Positions 8,647 to 17,530 of a stretch of DNA of 64,000 nucleotides are shown one piece after another. This DNA comes from JAPYTY01 sp036338435 (lineage in GTDB: Bacteria > Acidobacteriota > UBA6911 > RPQK01 > JADFOI01). How positions within the stretch are numbered: position 1 is the first letter of the stretch; each line of letters opens with the position of its first letter. The translations under genes were made by a program, and so were the position numbers. The notes under the pieces were generated by a model. It made no database searches and was not told the DNA's origin. It saw only the letters and a list, made by a program, of their open reading frames with translations. Location of the stretch: the NCBI GenBank assembly GCA_036338435.1, contig JAYZCG010000009.1:1-64000 (forward strand), read 5' to 3'.

Positions 8647-10275
8647 TCACAGTCCTACATCATTGTTCTGCATCAAAGCCATAGCATCGGGCAGAAAATC
8701 AATAGCTTTCTGTAATTGATTATCAATTCTCAATGCTACTCTAAAACCCTGCTCATCGCCAAAAAGACTCAATACCACTTCACGTTTTAATCGGTTCGCA
8801 ATAACTTCACGATCCTCTTCAAAACTCTCATGTGTTAAATCGACTTCTTCCTCTTTCAAAAATTCCTCGAAGAGCTGCAGTGTATGGTCCGTCATTGTCA
8901 ACGCTTCAATCCGCTGCCTGCGCTCCTCCTCAGTCAGATCAAACTGTTCTTTGCGATCAAATTGATATTGAGTATCGGATTGTATATCTCCGTCAACTAA
9001 CTTAGCAGCAAACGCAACAAAGAACTGCTTTCGATTGATCATTCTCACCAAACTGCTATAGCTATCTAAAGCAACCTCTTGGTCAGGTCTAATGCCTCCG
9101 CCCCCAAAAACAGTACGCCCACTGTCGGTTTGAAAATCTTTACTTTCCGCCCCGGGATTATCGGAACGAGTCAAATAGTATTCATAGAAACTGCTGGAAT
9201 AGTCACGCTGAATGAGACGATTACTCGGAGTTAAGTACTTTCCAGTCGTCAACGCCAACCCTCGATTGCCTTCCAAGGGAAAAACGGTCTGCACCAGGGC
9301 CTTGCCAAAACTAGTCTCACCCACGATCAGTGCTCGATCATGATCCTGAAGAGCACCGGAAACGATCTCACTGGCACTAGCGCTGTTCCTGTTAATCAAG
9401 ACCACCATCGGATATTTGTACTTACCGCCCTCCTTAGCTCGAAACTCTCGGCCTCGGCCACTACGATTTAAGGTGCTCACAATGACCTGTCCCTTTTTCA
9501 AAAATCGATCTGAGACCGCCAAGGCCTGACTCAAGGCGCCTCCAGGATTATCACGCAAATCCAGCACAAGACCAGTGAGGCTTTCTTCATCTAACTTGGC
9601 CATGGCCTCATCAAGCTCGTCACCTGTTGTTTCAGAAAACTTGTTGATTCTGACGTAACCAATCCCCTGACCGAGCCGAAAAACATACTTGATCGTATAC
9701 AGAGAAATCTCGTCACGTATTACTGTGAGCTCTATGGCTTCTCCCTCGCCTGGACGTTCAATGGTTATGTTGACTGGCGTGCCTTTAGGGCCCTTTAAAT
9801 TAGGGATGACTTCTCCATTAAGATCCCAGTCATCAATGGGAGTCCCCTCAATTTTAGAAATAACATCTCCAGCTCTCAATCCCACTTTGTAGGCTGGAGT
9901 CCCGGGGGATGGTGGTTCCATAATGGCCACCCTCCCACTACCCGGTGACTCAGCACGAATAGTAATCCCCAAGCCGTAGTACCGCCCGCGTTGCTCTTCT
10001 TGAAGCCGGTTATAGTTAGAGACACTAAAAAAGGAACTATGGGGATCAAATGTTCTCAGTAGGCCGTGAATTGCACTTTCCACCAATTCTTCTGTCGGTA
10101 CTGGCTCGACATAGTGTTTCTGAGCGGCCGCCAGAGCCACTGCAAAAGTCTTTAGTAAACGAGTGGTATCACTTTCTAGCGGAGGCCCTGCAGTCAACGG
10201 CTTGCCAAACCAACCACCTAGCAAGGCGGTGACCATAACGCTACTCAGTAAAAAGACCCCCAGTTTATTTTTCAT
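8647..10275 (-). CDS. S41-family C-terminal processing peptidase (CtpA/Prc type)
   Basis: I start it at the ATG at 10275 (MKNKLGVFLL), 22 codons inside the longest ORF, where a signal peptide or anchor begins after a GAGAGAG sequence. Domain order is typical: an N-terminal helix region with a PHSSFF motif, a PDZ domain (GLGITIRAES...GLRAGDVISKIEG), then the S41 protease domain with the catalytic Ser in NSASASEIVSGAL and Lys in GETSFGKALVQ. It acts in the periplasm, trimming C-termini or degrading misfolded proteins. It is 542 aa, with a long C-terminal tail beyond the protease core. A 36-nt gap separates it from the downstream mltD-like gene, so an envelope-maintenance unit is likely. Confidence 0.88.
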   Translation of the reverse strand: MKNKLGVFLLSSVMVTALLGGWFGKPLTAGPPLESDTTRLLKTFAVALAAAQKHYVEPVPTEELVESAIHGLLRTFDPHSSFFSVSNYNRLQEEQRGRYYGLGITIRAESPGSGRVAIMEPPSPGTPAYKVGLRAGDVISKIEGTPIDDWDLNGEVIPNLKGPKGTPVNITIERPGEGEAIELTVIRDEISLYTIKYVFRLGQGIGYVRINKFSETTGDELDEAMAKLDEESLTGLVLDLRDNPGGALSQALAVSDRFLKKGQVIVSTLNRSGRGREFRAKEGGKYKYPMVVLINRNSASASEIVSGALQDHDRALIVGETSFGKALVQTVFPLEGNRGLALTTGKYLTPSNRLIQRDYSSSFYEYYLTRSDNPGAESKDFQTDSGRTVFGGGGIRPDQEVALDSYSSLVRMINRKQFFVAFAAKLVDGDIQSDTQYQFDRKEQFDLTEEERRQRIEALTMTDHTLQLFEEFLKEEEVDLTHESFEEDREVIANRLKREVVLSLFGDEQGFRVALRIDNQLQKAIDFLPDAMALMQNNDVGL

Positions 10276-10360
10276 CGGCTCTCTCACAGGACAGTATATC
10301 ACTGTAATAAGCATCAAACGAGTCAATATGCAATGGTTCAAACTAGAATTTGGGGGAGCA

Positions 10361-10390
10361 TTGACAATCCTGGCAACCTGCGCCTAACAT
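10361..10390 (+). promoter_or_regulatory. candidate sigma70 promoter for the Nramp-related gene
   Basis: TTGACA at 10361-10366 and TAACAT at 10385-10390 are separated by 18 nt. Transcription would start about 16 nt before the ATG at 10413, giving a short leader that has no Shine-Dalgarno. Confidence 0.4.
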
Positions 10391-10412
10391 CCTGTGTTGT
10401 CCCTTACACTTT

Positions 10413-11615
10413 ATGTCGAAATTATCCAACATAGGGCCTGGGCTAGTTATTACCGCTGCCTTCATAGGTCCTGGCACTATCACCACATGCACTCTGGCCG
10501 GTAGCAACCTAGGCTACACTCTCCTGTGGGTCTTAATTTTTGCCAGTTTAGCAACCTTTGTTCTACAGGAGATGAGTGGTCGATTGAGCCTTGTGGGAGG
10601 TATGGGATTAGGAGAAGCCCTCCATGATGAACTGCCCGGTCGAATCGTTCGTCTAATGGGACTCGTCATCGTAATTTGTGCTGTTGGTATCGGCAATGCG
10701 GCCTATCAAACGGGAAATTTCCTGGGAGCCTCCCTTGGCCTGTCAGCCTTAACCGGAACAGGAGTCCAGATGTGGCCTCTAATCGTCGGGACTATTGCAT
10801 TCGTGCTACTGTGGATTGGCTCCTACAAGACACTGGAGCGTGTTTTGTTTGGGTTCGTAATAATGATGAGTGCCTGCTTCGTTCTCACTGCCCTAATCAC
10901 CCGACCCAACATGAGTCTACTTCTCAAAGGGATGTTTCTTCCTCAACTTTCCGAAGATAGTATTTACATTGCTATTGGACTGGTTGGCACTACAATCGTC
11001 CCCTACAATTTGTTTCTCTACTCTTCAATTGTCCGAGAACGTTGGGGCACTGGGACAGATCTCCGAATTGCACGAACAGATCTGATGGTAGCGGTGCTAC
11101 TGGGAGGGGGAATCTCCATGGCCGTTGTAACAACAGCGGCATACGCCTTTTTCCAGAGGGAAATGGGAATCTCCAATGCAGCTGATATGGCGATCCAGCT
11201 AGAACCCCTACTGGGCAGTATGGCAAAAACGGCTATGGCCATAGGACTCTTTGGAGCCGGCATGTCCTCCGCTATAACCGCACCACTGGCCACCGCCTAT
11301 GCCTTGCAGGGCATGTGCGGCTGGAAAGGGGGCCTCAAACAGGCACGTTTCCGTTTGATCTGGATTTCCACATTATTAACCGGAGTTGTTTTCTCGTCCA
11401 TGGGCTTCCAGCCCGTTTCGGCTATTCTCTTTGCCCAAGTGGCCAACGGCATCATGCTCCCTTTCGTTGCCGTCTTCCTCCTATATGCCGCAAACAGTCG
11501 CCGATTGTTAGGTGATCAGGTAAATTCGTGGAAGGCTAACATGGCAGGAGGGCTGGTCATTGCCATCACTCTAGTGCTAGGGTTCCGTGGAGTAACGAAA
11601 ATTCTTGATCTCTAG
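10413..11615 (+). CDS. Nramp-related metal transporter lacking the canonical DPGN/MPHN motifs
   Basis: This 400-aa integral membrane protein has about 11 hydrophobic segments and the Nramp order of helices. At the two unwound metal-site helices, the usual DPGN is G-P-G-T (residues 19-22) and the usual MPHN is V-P-Y-N (in TTIVPYNLFLYSS). The aspartate and methionine that give Nramp its transition-metal selectivity are therefore missing. Related proteins are often annotated as divalent metal transporters, and Mg2+ has been shown for some Nramp-related members. The true substrate is unknown. No Shine-Dalgarno is seen before the ATG. It is transcribed divergently from the protease gene. Confidence 0.75.
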   Translation: MSKLSNIGPGLVITAAFIGPGTITTCTLAGSNLGYTLLWVLIFASLATFVLQEMSGRLSLVGGMGLGEALHDELPGRIVRLMGLVIVICAVGIGNAAYQTGNFLGASLGLSALTGTGVQMWPLIVGTIAFVLLWIGSYKTLERVLFGFVIMMSACFVLTALITRPNMSLLLKGMFLPQLSEDSIYIAIGLVGTTIVPYNLFLYSSIVRERWGTGTDLRIARTDLMVAVLLGGGISMAVVTTAAYAFFQREMGISNAADMAIQLEPLLGSMAKTAMAIGLFGAGMSSAITAPLATAYALQGMCGWKGGLKQARFRLIWISTLLTGVVFSSMGFQPVSAILFAQVANGIMLPFVAVFLLYAANSRRLLGDQVNSWKANMAGGLVIAITLVLGFRGVTKILDL

Positions 11616-11645
11616 CCGGGTCAATAGGGCTACTCGCAAGAACGG

Positions 11646-12215
11646 CTAGTGCATGTAGAAGAAACAACTGAAAATAGCAGGAGGCGCGTCCGGCAAAACA
11701 TGTGAAACCTTTAGTACAACATCACCAAACTCCACCTCTTCAACACGCTCCCCCTCCTTACCAGAGGCCTCTACTCGGTGGGGAAGGACGATATCCTCAG
11801 GCGAGATTGAGCCAACATTGAAAGTTATCTCAGCTATGGGACCATTGGGGAGGGCTTTCCCACCCTGGACTGATAAGTGAAGTATGGAGATATCGCCTTC
11901 TGAACTATCCTGGATCTCTGCCTTGACCACCGCCCCAGCCAGATCTGCTGCAATCCCCGCTCGTGTGCTTAAGTAGGTAAGTTTGGATGTAGGAAATTCT
12001 AACCAATGCTCCAGTTGGGACATAGAAACATCCGGCGCATTCGAAAGTAGGATGGTCACATAAGTCCGTTGTCCAGGCTGTACCGTGGGAGAAGCAAGTA
12101 CAATGGATGCCCTACCACTTTCCTCTTCTTCCTGACTCAGCTCTGGCACCTCGTCCTGGGCCCGAACCAGCCCAAAACTAAGTAGCAAGATCGCTACACC
12201 AGCAGTCTTGTACAT
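11646..12215 (-). CDS. secreted cohesin-like protein with C-terminal CFFYMH tail (copy 1)
   Basis: The 189-aa product has a signal peptide (residues 1-19, cleavage after VRAQ), a short acidic linker, and one cohesin-like beta domain of about 130 residues (SIVLASPTVQPGQRTYVTI, TYLSTRAGIA, IAEITFNV). The last residues are FSCFFYMH, directly before the stop. The same final hexapeptide closes two other proteins in this window (17531, 29734). No transmembrane helix or basic tail precedes it, so it does not look like a sortase or exosortase signal. The ATG has a strong GAGGAG Shine-Dalgarno. It lies 127 nt downstream of the ACMSD-like amidohydrolase on the same strand. Function unknown. Confidence 0.8.
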   Translation of the reverse strand: MYKTAGVAILLLSFGLVRAQDEVPELSQEEEESGRASIVLASPTVQPGQRTYVTILLSNAPDVSMSQLEHWLEFPTSKLTYLSTRAGIAADLAGAVVKAEIQDSSEGDISILHLSVQGGKALPNGPIAEITFNVGSISPEDIVLPHRVEASGKEGERVEEVEFGDVVLKVSHVLPDAPPAIFSCFFYMH

Positions 12216-12342
12216 GACCTACTCCTCACTCTCAATACTCTCAAAATGCCCAGATCCACTGTCTAAAACTCAAAGTGATTCACGCAGTCGTAAGAGGTTT
12301 AAAACCGACCCCTAACTATATCACATTCCCGATCAAGGCCCC

Positions 12343-13341
12343 TCAGACCCGAATAAGTCTCTTTATATTCTCCTCATAAATCTTCCCCTTGTCCTCTCCA
12401 GAGGCTTCCAGATCCTCCATCGTTTTGATGGTGTCACCGACAAAGACGTGGCCTCCTTCGGAGTCAAAAGGCATGTCCGAACCAAATAGGACTCGGTCCA
12501 CACCGAAAAAATCAATTCCACACTCCAGGGCCGCAACTGAGCCATTGGTAGCTGTATCTGCATAGAACATCTTGAAATAATCATAGGGATGACGTTTGAG
12601 TTTACCTAATAGTTCCCGACCGGCATCCGATCTCTTGCCTACCTTGTTGTATCCCTGGAGAATTCTTCCGTGGGTATAGGGAACTAAACCACCAAGATGA
12701 TGGGTTATGATCTTCAGAGTGGGATATTTGTCAAAAAGACCGGCAAAAACTAGTCGAGTCATGGCGGCCGTACTGTCATAAGTCCATCCGAAAATATGCC
12801 AGATATCGTATAACGACTCACTCTCAGCTGGATAATCAGAGAACTTCCCATTCCGCCCTGGATGTAGCCAGATAGGCAAATCACATTCTGCCATTTTTTT
12901 AAAAATGGGCATGAATTCAGGGTCGTCTAAAGGACGCCCCTTAACATGGGTAAAAAGCTGGATGCCTTTGAGATCCAAATCGTTAATTGCCCTATCTATT
13001 TCAATCAGGGCTGCATCGGGATCGTTCATGGGAATACAGGCCACAGCCCCCACAAAACGATCCGGATATTTGGTAACCAACTCTGCCATTTCATCATTGG
13101 CAATGCGAGACATCTCCGCAGCCTCTTCCGGATCGGCTATCACTTCCACAGGAGGATTAGCCATGGTCAAAATCTGGACGTAGTCATCGAACATATCCAT
13201 GACTCTGAACCTCTCTTCAAGATTGATTATAGCGGGCATTGTCTTAAGCCGTGCCTCTAGACCCATCGAGGGTGGAGCCGCAGCTAAACGTCTTTTGTTA
13301 AACTCTGGTGTGAGGATATGGCAGAAAACATCAATTTTCAC
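12343..13341 (-). CDS. ACMSD-like amidohydrolase (amidohydrolase 2 family) with altered HxH motif
   Basis: This 332-aa TIM-barrel protein belongs to the family of aminocarboxymuconate-semialdehyde decarboxylase and resorcylate decarboxylases. Visible metal or catalytic sites are H in IWLHPGRNG, H in IITHHLGG and D in DRVLFGSDMPF. The N-terminal zinc motif, normally D-x-H-x-H, reads D-V-F-C-H here, so the first histidine is replaced by Phe. Family members make or break C-C bonds of small aromatic or unsaturated acids. The substrate is unknown. It is divergent from the DapA-like gene at 13536 and may share its promoter region. Confidence 0.8.
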   Translation of the reverse strand: MKIDVFCHILTPEFNKRRLAAAPPSMGLEARLKTMPAIINLEERFRVMDMFDDYVQILTMANPPVEVIADPEEAAEMSRIANDEMAELVTKYPDRFVGAVACIPMNDPDAALIEIDRAINDLDLKGIQLFTHVKGRPLDDPEFMPIFKKMAECDLPIWLHPGRNGKFSDYPAESESLYDIWHIFGWTYDSTAAMTRLVFAGLFDKYPTLKIITHHLGGLVPYTHGRILQGYNKVGKRSDAGRELLGKLKRHPYDYFKMFYADTATNGSVAALECGIDFFGVDRVLFGSDMPFDSEGGHVFVGDTIKTMEDLEASGEDKGKIYEENIKRLIRV

Positions 13342-13535
13342 AACTCTGTACTCCTTTCTGTACTCCTTTAGTAGTCCTGGGTAAACATGGCCAGAGTTTA
13401 ATTAGAGACTGCGTAGGTGTCAATGGAATGCAACGACAGATTAAGAATACTATTGGACTAGCTAGTGTGTACACACCCCAATCCAGTCTTGACAAACCCA
13501 TCTTGCGACTTTAGACTACACGCCCAACCACGATA

Positions 13536-14516
13536 ATGAAAACTCAACCGTCGTCCCTTCCCTCCTTCAGCGGAATCATCGGGGCATGTCTGACGCCCTT
13601 TCACGAGGATGGTCAGATTAATTATGAGGCGCTGAAACAAGAAATCGACTTTATTGTCGAAGATGCAGACGCAATCTCCATTGCCGCTGTAGAAGCCGCA
13701 GAATACACGATGCTTTCCATCCAAGAACGGAAAGAGCTCATGAAGATCGCAACCGAGATGGTTGGGAAACGCATTCCGGTTATTCTCGGTGCATCCCATC
13801 CCTCTCCAAAGCGAGCTATCGAGCTATCTGAATACTGCGCTGATGTGGGTGCCGACATGGTTCAAGTCTTAATGCCGCTCCGTCCTTGGGGAAACCAGCC
13901 AACCATGAAGGAATTAATTGATTATTTCACGGAAATCGCCATGGCTTGTCCCGTTCCCATCATTGCCTATCACAATCCTGGAGCGGGAGCAGATCCCGAT
14001 ATGGAAACAACCATACGCCTAAGTGATATCTTTAACATCTGTGCCTTCAAGGAAAGCTCTCGCGATATTACTAAAATAACAAGGATGATTGAGGAAATTG
14101 AGCTGAGTGGGAACGCCCAGTATTTCACAACCATGCAACCACTTTTGATGACCCTGGTTATGGGGGGATCAGGCGCTACCATGCCACCTCCGGGAACCCG
14201 CATTGGCGCGAAGGTAGTAAAGGCATTTCGAGAGGGCGATCAGGAAAAAGCTAAATATTGGCAACGCTTTTACTCCATGTTTCCAGCTAAATGGGGTGCC
14301 TATGGACTACCGCCTGTGATGAAATCAGCCTTAAAACACTTCGACATTGACATGGGAGATCCATCTCCACCTTACAAGCCTGTTGATCCCCGAGACCACG
14401 CTCAAATCGGAGAGTTTTTCCGTCAAATTGGCCTCTTTGATAAAGGAGAACAAACGGAAGTATCCTTCACGGAAGTAGTCTCCAAAATGGGACGGAAAGA
14501 TACCTTTCTCCGTTAG
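13536..14516 (+). CDS. dihydrodipicolinate synthase-family aldolase of unknown substrate
   Basis: This 326-aa protein is a (beta/alpha)8 class I aldolase of the DapA/NanA superfamily. The Schiff-base lysine is in CAFKESS and the conserved tyrosine in IIAYHNPGAG. The GTTGE motif that binds pyruvate in DapA is replaced by AAVEAAEY, and the DapA arginine after the tyrosine is absent, so lysine biosynthesis is unlikely. Pyruvate lyases and hydratases acting on sugar acids or aromatic side chains are known in this superfamily. It is followed after 29 nt by the SQR-like gene and then by a UbiD gene, probably one operon. Confidence 0.8.
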   Translation: MKTQPSSLPSFSGIIGACLTPFHEDGQINYEALKQEIDFIVEDADAISIAAVEAAEYTMLSIQERKELMKIATEMVGKRIPVILGASHPSPKRAIELSEYCADVGADMVQVLMPLRPWGNQPTMKELIDYFTEIAMACPVPIIAYHNPGAGADPDMETTIRLSDIFNICAFKESSRDITKITRMIEEIELSGNAQYFTTMQPLLMTLVMGGSGATMPPPGTRIGAKVVKAFREGDQEKAKYWQRFYSMFPAKWGAYGLPPVMKSALKHFDIDMGDPSPPYKPVDPRDHAQIGEFFRQIGLFDKGEQTEVSFTEVVSKMGRKDTFLR

Positions 14517-14545
14517 ACCAGTGAGGTATTAATCCGGATAAATAA

Positions 14546-15931
14546 ATGCTGACAGTATTTTGGAGTATTGGTCTTATTTCGGTGTTCTTTGTCTTCCTGT
14601 TTGTGGGCAAAACCAAAGGTCCTTTCGAGCTGATTAAACAATGGACGGACACCTGGATTTCTCGATTCTTGAGGTCAACCTCACACTTTGGCCAGGAACT
14701 CACTAAAGAAAGCCTTGCAGATCAAAGATGGTTGCGAAGAATACGTCTGCGGGATTTGCACTATCACGCTCCCACAATTATTACCCACCCTCGCCACAGA
14801 ATCGTAGTATTAGGAGGGGGAAGCGGTGGCTTGGTCGCTGCTACTCAGCTAGCTCGAACACTCGGAACAGATCATGAGGTCATCCTGATTGATCGGCGTC
14901 CTGACCATGTCTTTATGCCAGCTTTTCTCTTCCTAATGGTAGGTCAACGACGTCCTCAGGATATCACTCGCAAACTGAAACGCCTTGAACGACACAACGT
15001 CAAAGTTGTCCAAGCTGAGATCGAAGGTATTGATCCACAACGTCAAGAGATTATGCTGGACACAGATTCGCTTCACTACGACCATCTCATCATTTCTCTT
15101 GGGATGCAAACTGCCCCCGAGCTACTTACCGGATTCACTGAAGCAGCTGAGCATAGTTGGGAGTTAGATGCCACTGTCAGTCTGCAGAAAACATTGCAAT
15201 CCTTTGAAAAGGGACGCATTCTTGTTGGAGTCCCATCTGGTCCCTACCGGTGTCCACCTGCCCCCTACGAGGCTCAGTGGATGCTGGATAGTTATTTCAA
15301 TGAGCGGGGCATTCGAGAAAAGATCAAAATTGAATTTTTTACAACCAGTCCTGAGCCAACAGGAGAAGAACGCACCCCTGCCGTGTGGATGGATGCACAA
15401 AGCAAAAAGCGGGGAATCAGGCAACACTACTCATTCACTGCCCAATCGATTGATGCCGAACAACGAACCGTCAAGGGCCTTTATGGAGTTGAACTGCCCT
15501 ACGACCTCCTGTTTATGGTTCCGCCTCACAACCCAGCTCAAGCACTGGTCGACAGTGGGTTGGCAGAAACAAGAAACGGCATCCGCGTTGACTACGATAC
15601 CATGGCAACACGCTGGAACAATGTTTACGCAATTGGAGACTGTGCCGATATGCCAGTTTCCAAATCGGGCGGAGTAGCACACCAACAAGCCGAGCTGGTA
15701 GCCCATAATCTGATGGTTGAGCTAACCGGAGGAGGAGAACCCAAAACTTTACACTTACATGTTTTGTGACTACTTGCTTATGGCGCGGGCCGCGCCGCTG
15801 CTAATCGGACCATCTATCCTGCCAGCTGGCCCCCCTTTGGTTCGCCTGAGAGCCGTACTTGGGGCCCCTCTAGACTAATCTATGGAGCCAAGGTTGGTTT
15901 TGAAAAATGGTGGTTGTGGCGTTATTTTTGA
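14546..15931 (+). CDS. sulfide:quinone reductase-like flavoprotein, predicted selenoprotein (TGA 15767-15769 = Sec408)
   Basis: The N-terminal hydrophobic segment (1-22) is followed by an FAD-binding Rossmann motif GGGSGG (90-95), the conserved PYRCPPAPYEA with Cys236, and the second FAD motif NVYAIGDCADMP. The first in-frame stop is TGA at 15767. The same frame continues to a TGA at 15929 and encodes LLAYGAGRAAANRTIYPASW and then PSRLIYGAKVGFEKWWLWRYF-like sequence. This is the PSRL...K..FE+.WLW..F tail expected of the family. The TGA falls where homologues have the C-terminal redox cysteine, so selenocysteine is the natural reading. TGA is an ordinary stop elsewhere in the window. From memory, a selenoprotein subtype of type III SQR is an annotated family. 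The enzyme would oxidise sulfide and pass electrons to quinone at the membrane. It is 461 aa with Sec and 407 aa if terminated. Confidence 0.8.
15770..15802 (+). promoter_or_regulatory. candidate bacterial SECIS hairpin downstream of the in-frame TGA
   Basis: GGCGCG (15782-15787) pairs perfectly with CGCGCC (15791-15796) around a GGC loop (15788-15790). The loop begins 18 nt after the TGA and has G in its first two positions. This fits the bacterial SECIS rule of a small apical loop 16-37 nt after UGA. A G-C/C-G pair (15776-15777 with 15100+700-701, i.e. 15800-15801) could extend the lower stem across an internal loop. Confidence 0.6.
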
Positions 15932-15943
15932 GGAAATTAAGTA

Positions 15944-17452
15944 ATGAAAAGTACAAAAAATCAAACTCAGCACAATACTGTTACAGATCCGTCTAATGAG
16001 CAGACTATCCAGCTAGATTTGCGGGATTGGATAGAGGAAATCAGAGAGCTAGGGAAATTAAAGGAAATACCAAGAGCCTCATGGGACCTGGAGATAGGCA
16101 TTTTAACTGATCTCAATGTTAAATCCCATAAATGGACACTCCTGTTTGATGAAATTGAAGATTATCCTGCCGGATATCGACTTCTGACGGGTTGTTGTCT
16201 CGACGCAAGTCGGGTTGCCCTGACCCTTGGTTTGTCTCCAAAATTAAATGATCTACAACTGGTCGAGGCATTGCGTCCCAAGCTGGATAAGATTGACTCC
16301 AACATCGGTCAGTTTCCTTTCATAGAGGTTTCGGATGCTCCGTTCCTGCAAAACCGCCAAGTAGGATCAGCAATTGACCTCGAGGCATTACCGGCCATGA
16401 GGTGGCATGAAAAGGATGGGGGACGCTATCTGGGCACCGTTGATGCGGTCGTCACTCGTGATCCAGATTCCGATTGGATTAATGTCGGAACCTATCGGAT
16501 GATGATCCACGACAAACAACACCTGGGAACACATATCAATGTGTCTCACCACGCACGCCTGCATGCAGAAAAGTATTGGTCCCGTGGAGAAGACTGTCCA
16601 ATAGCTATTTCTCTAGGTCAGCATCCTCTCATTTCGCTTCTGGCTGGAATGGAAATACCTGTAGGAGTTTGTGAATATGATTACGCTGGCAGTCTATTAT
16701 TGAGTCAATATCCGGTTGTGAAAGGACCCATCACCAATCTACCTATCCCAGCAGATAGCGAGATTGTAGTGGAAGGATATCTCACTCAGGAATTAAGGAA
16801 AGAAGGGCCCTTCGGGGAATTTATGGGCTACTATGCAGGAGGCACCATTGAAAATCCAGTGATCAGAGTAGAAGCGGTTTATTTTCGGGACAACCCCATC
16901 ATCCTAGGCACAGCCGGTGGGCGACCTCCATACGATTACTCGTATTATCGCTGCCCTCTCCGGTCAGCAATGCTTTGGAATGCTTTGGAAAAATCTGGAG
17001 TATCTGGAATAAAAGGGGTCTGGTGTCACGAAGCTGGCTATTCTCGTGCTCTTAACGTTTTGGCGCTGGAACAAGCCTACATGGGACATGCCGAGCAAGT
17101 TGGACATCTCGCTTCCCAGCTTCCGGAAGGTGTTTTCGGAGGCAAGTACGTAGTGGTGGTAGACTCGGACATCGATCCTTCCGACACCGACCAGGTGCTA
17201 TGGGCGATTTGTTCCAGAACCGACCCAGCTGAAAATATTGAATTCATTCGTAATTCGTGGGGGATGAATCTAGATCCGATGGTCAAGATAGAACATGACA
17301 GCCAGCTTGGAGAGCTCCGAATGTCCCGAGCCATCATCAACGCCTGCAAACCCTTCGACCGATTCATACGCGGGGACTTTCCCGAGGTCGTGGATCCTCC
17401 TGTCGAAATGAAGGATAAAATCCTGGCTAAATGGGAGGACATCCTCGCTTAA
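15944..17452 (+). CDS. UbiD-family prenylated-FMN decarboxylase
   Basis: This 502-aa protein is a UbiD-superfamily (de)carboxylase. It shows the HINVSHHARLHAEKYW region, an EGPFGEFMGYYAGG motif bearing a catalytic glutamate, and the DSDIDPSDTDQVLWA motif near the C-terminus. These enzymes use prenylated FMN made by UbiX to remove CO2 from aromatic or alpha,beta-unsaturated acids. No ubiX gene is seen here. The ATG follows a GAGGAAA Shine-Dalgarno that overlaps the stop of the SQR-like gene, so the two are co-transcribed. Substrate unknown. A second UbiD paralogue lies at 34149. Confidence 0.88.
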   Translation: MKSTKNQTQHNTVTDPSNEQTIQLDLRDWIEEIRELGKLKEIPRASWDLEIGILTDLNVKSHKWTLLFDEIEDYPAGYRLLTGCCLDASRVALTLGLSPKLNDLQLVEALRPKLDKIDSNIGQFPFIEVSDAPFLQNRQVGSAIDLEALPAMRWHEKDGGRYLGTVDAVVTRDPDSDWINVGTYRMMIHDKQHLGTHINVSHHARLHAEKYWSRGEDCPIAISLGQHPLISLLAGMEIPVGVCEYDYAGSLLLSQYPVVKGPITNLPIPADSEIVVEGYLTQELRKEGPFGEFMGYYAGGTIENPVIRVEAVYFRDNPIILGTAGGRPPYDYSYYRCPLRSAMLWNALEKSGVSGIKGVWCHEAGYSRALNVLALEQAYMGHAEQVGHLASQLPEGVFGGKYVVVVDSDIDPSDTDQVLWAICSRTDPAENIEFIRNSWGMNLDPMVKIEHDSQLGELRMSRAIINACKPFDRFIRGDFPEVVDPPVEMKDKILAKWEDILA

Positions 17453-17530
17453 TAAAATAAGCCAACCTACTAAACGAGTGCCCCGTCAAGAAAGTGGAAA
17501 GTTCGTAGATTTGCACGACGGTTCCGCAGG

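Noticed and set aside
11646..12215. CFFYMH tail as a sortase, PEP-CTERM or similar known sorting signal
   Set aside because: There is no hydrophobic helix or basic cluster before the stop, and the motif matches none of these signals.
15767..15931. SQR-like gene ending at TGA 15769 as a truncated gene or frameshift
   Set aside because: The continuation is in the same frame with no indel needed, keeps the family tail and has a SECIS-like hairpin. A plain nonsense mutation remains possible but is less likely.
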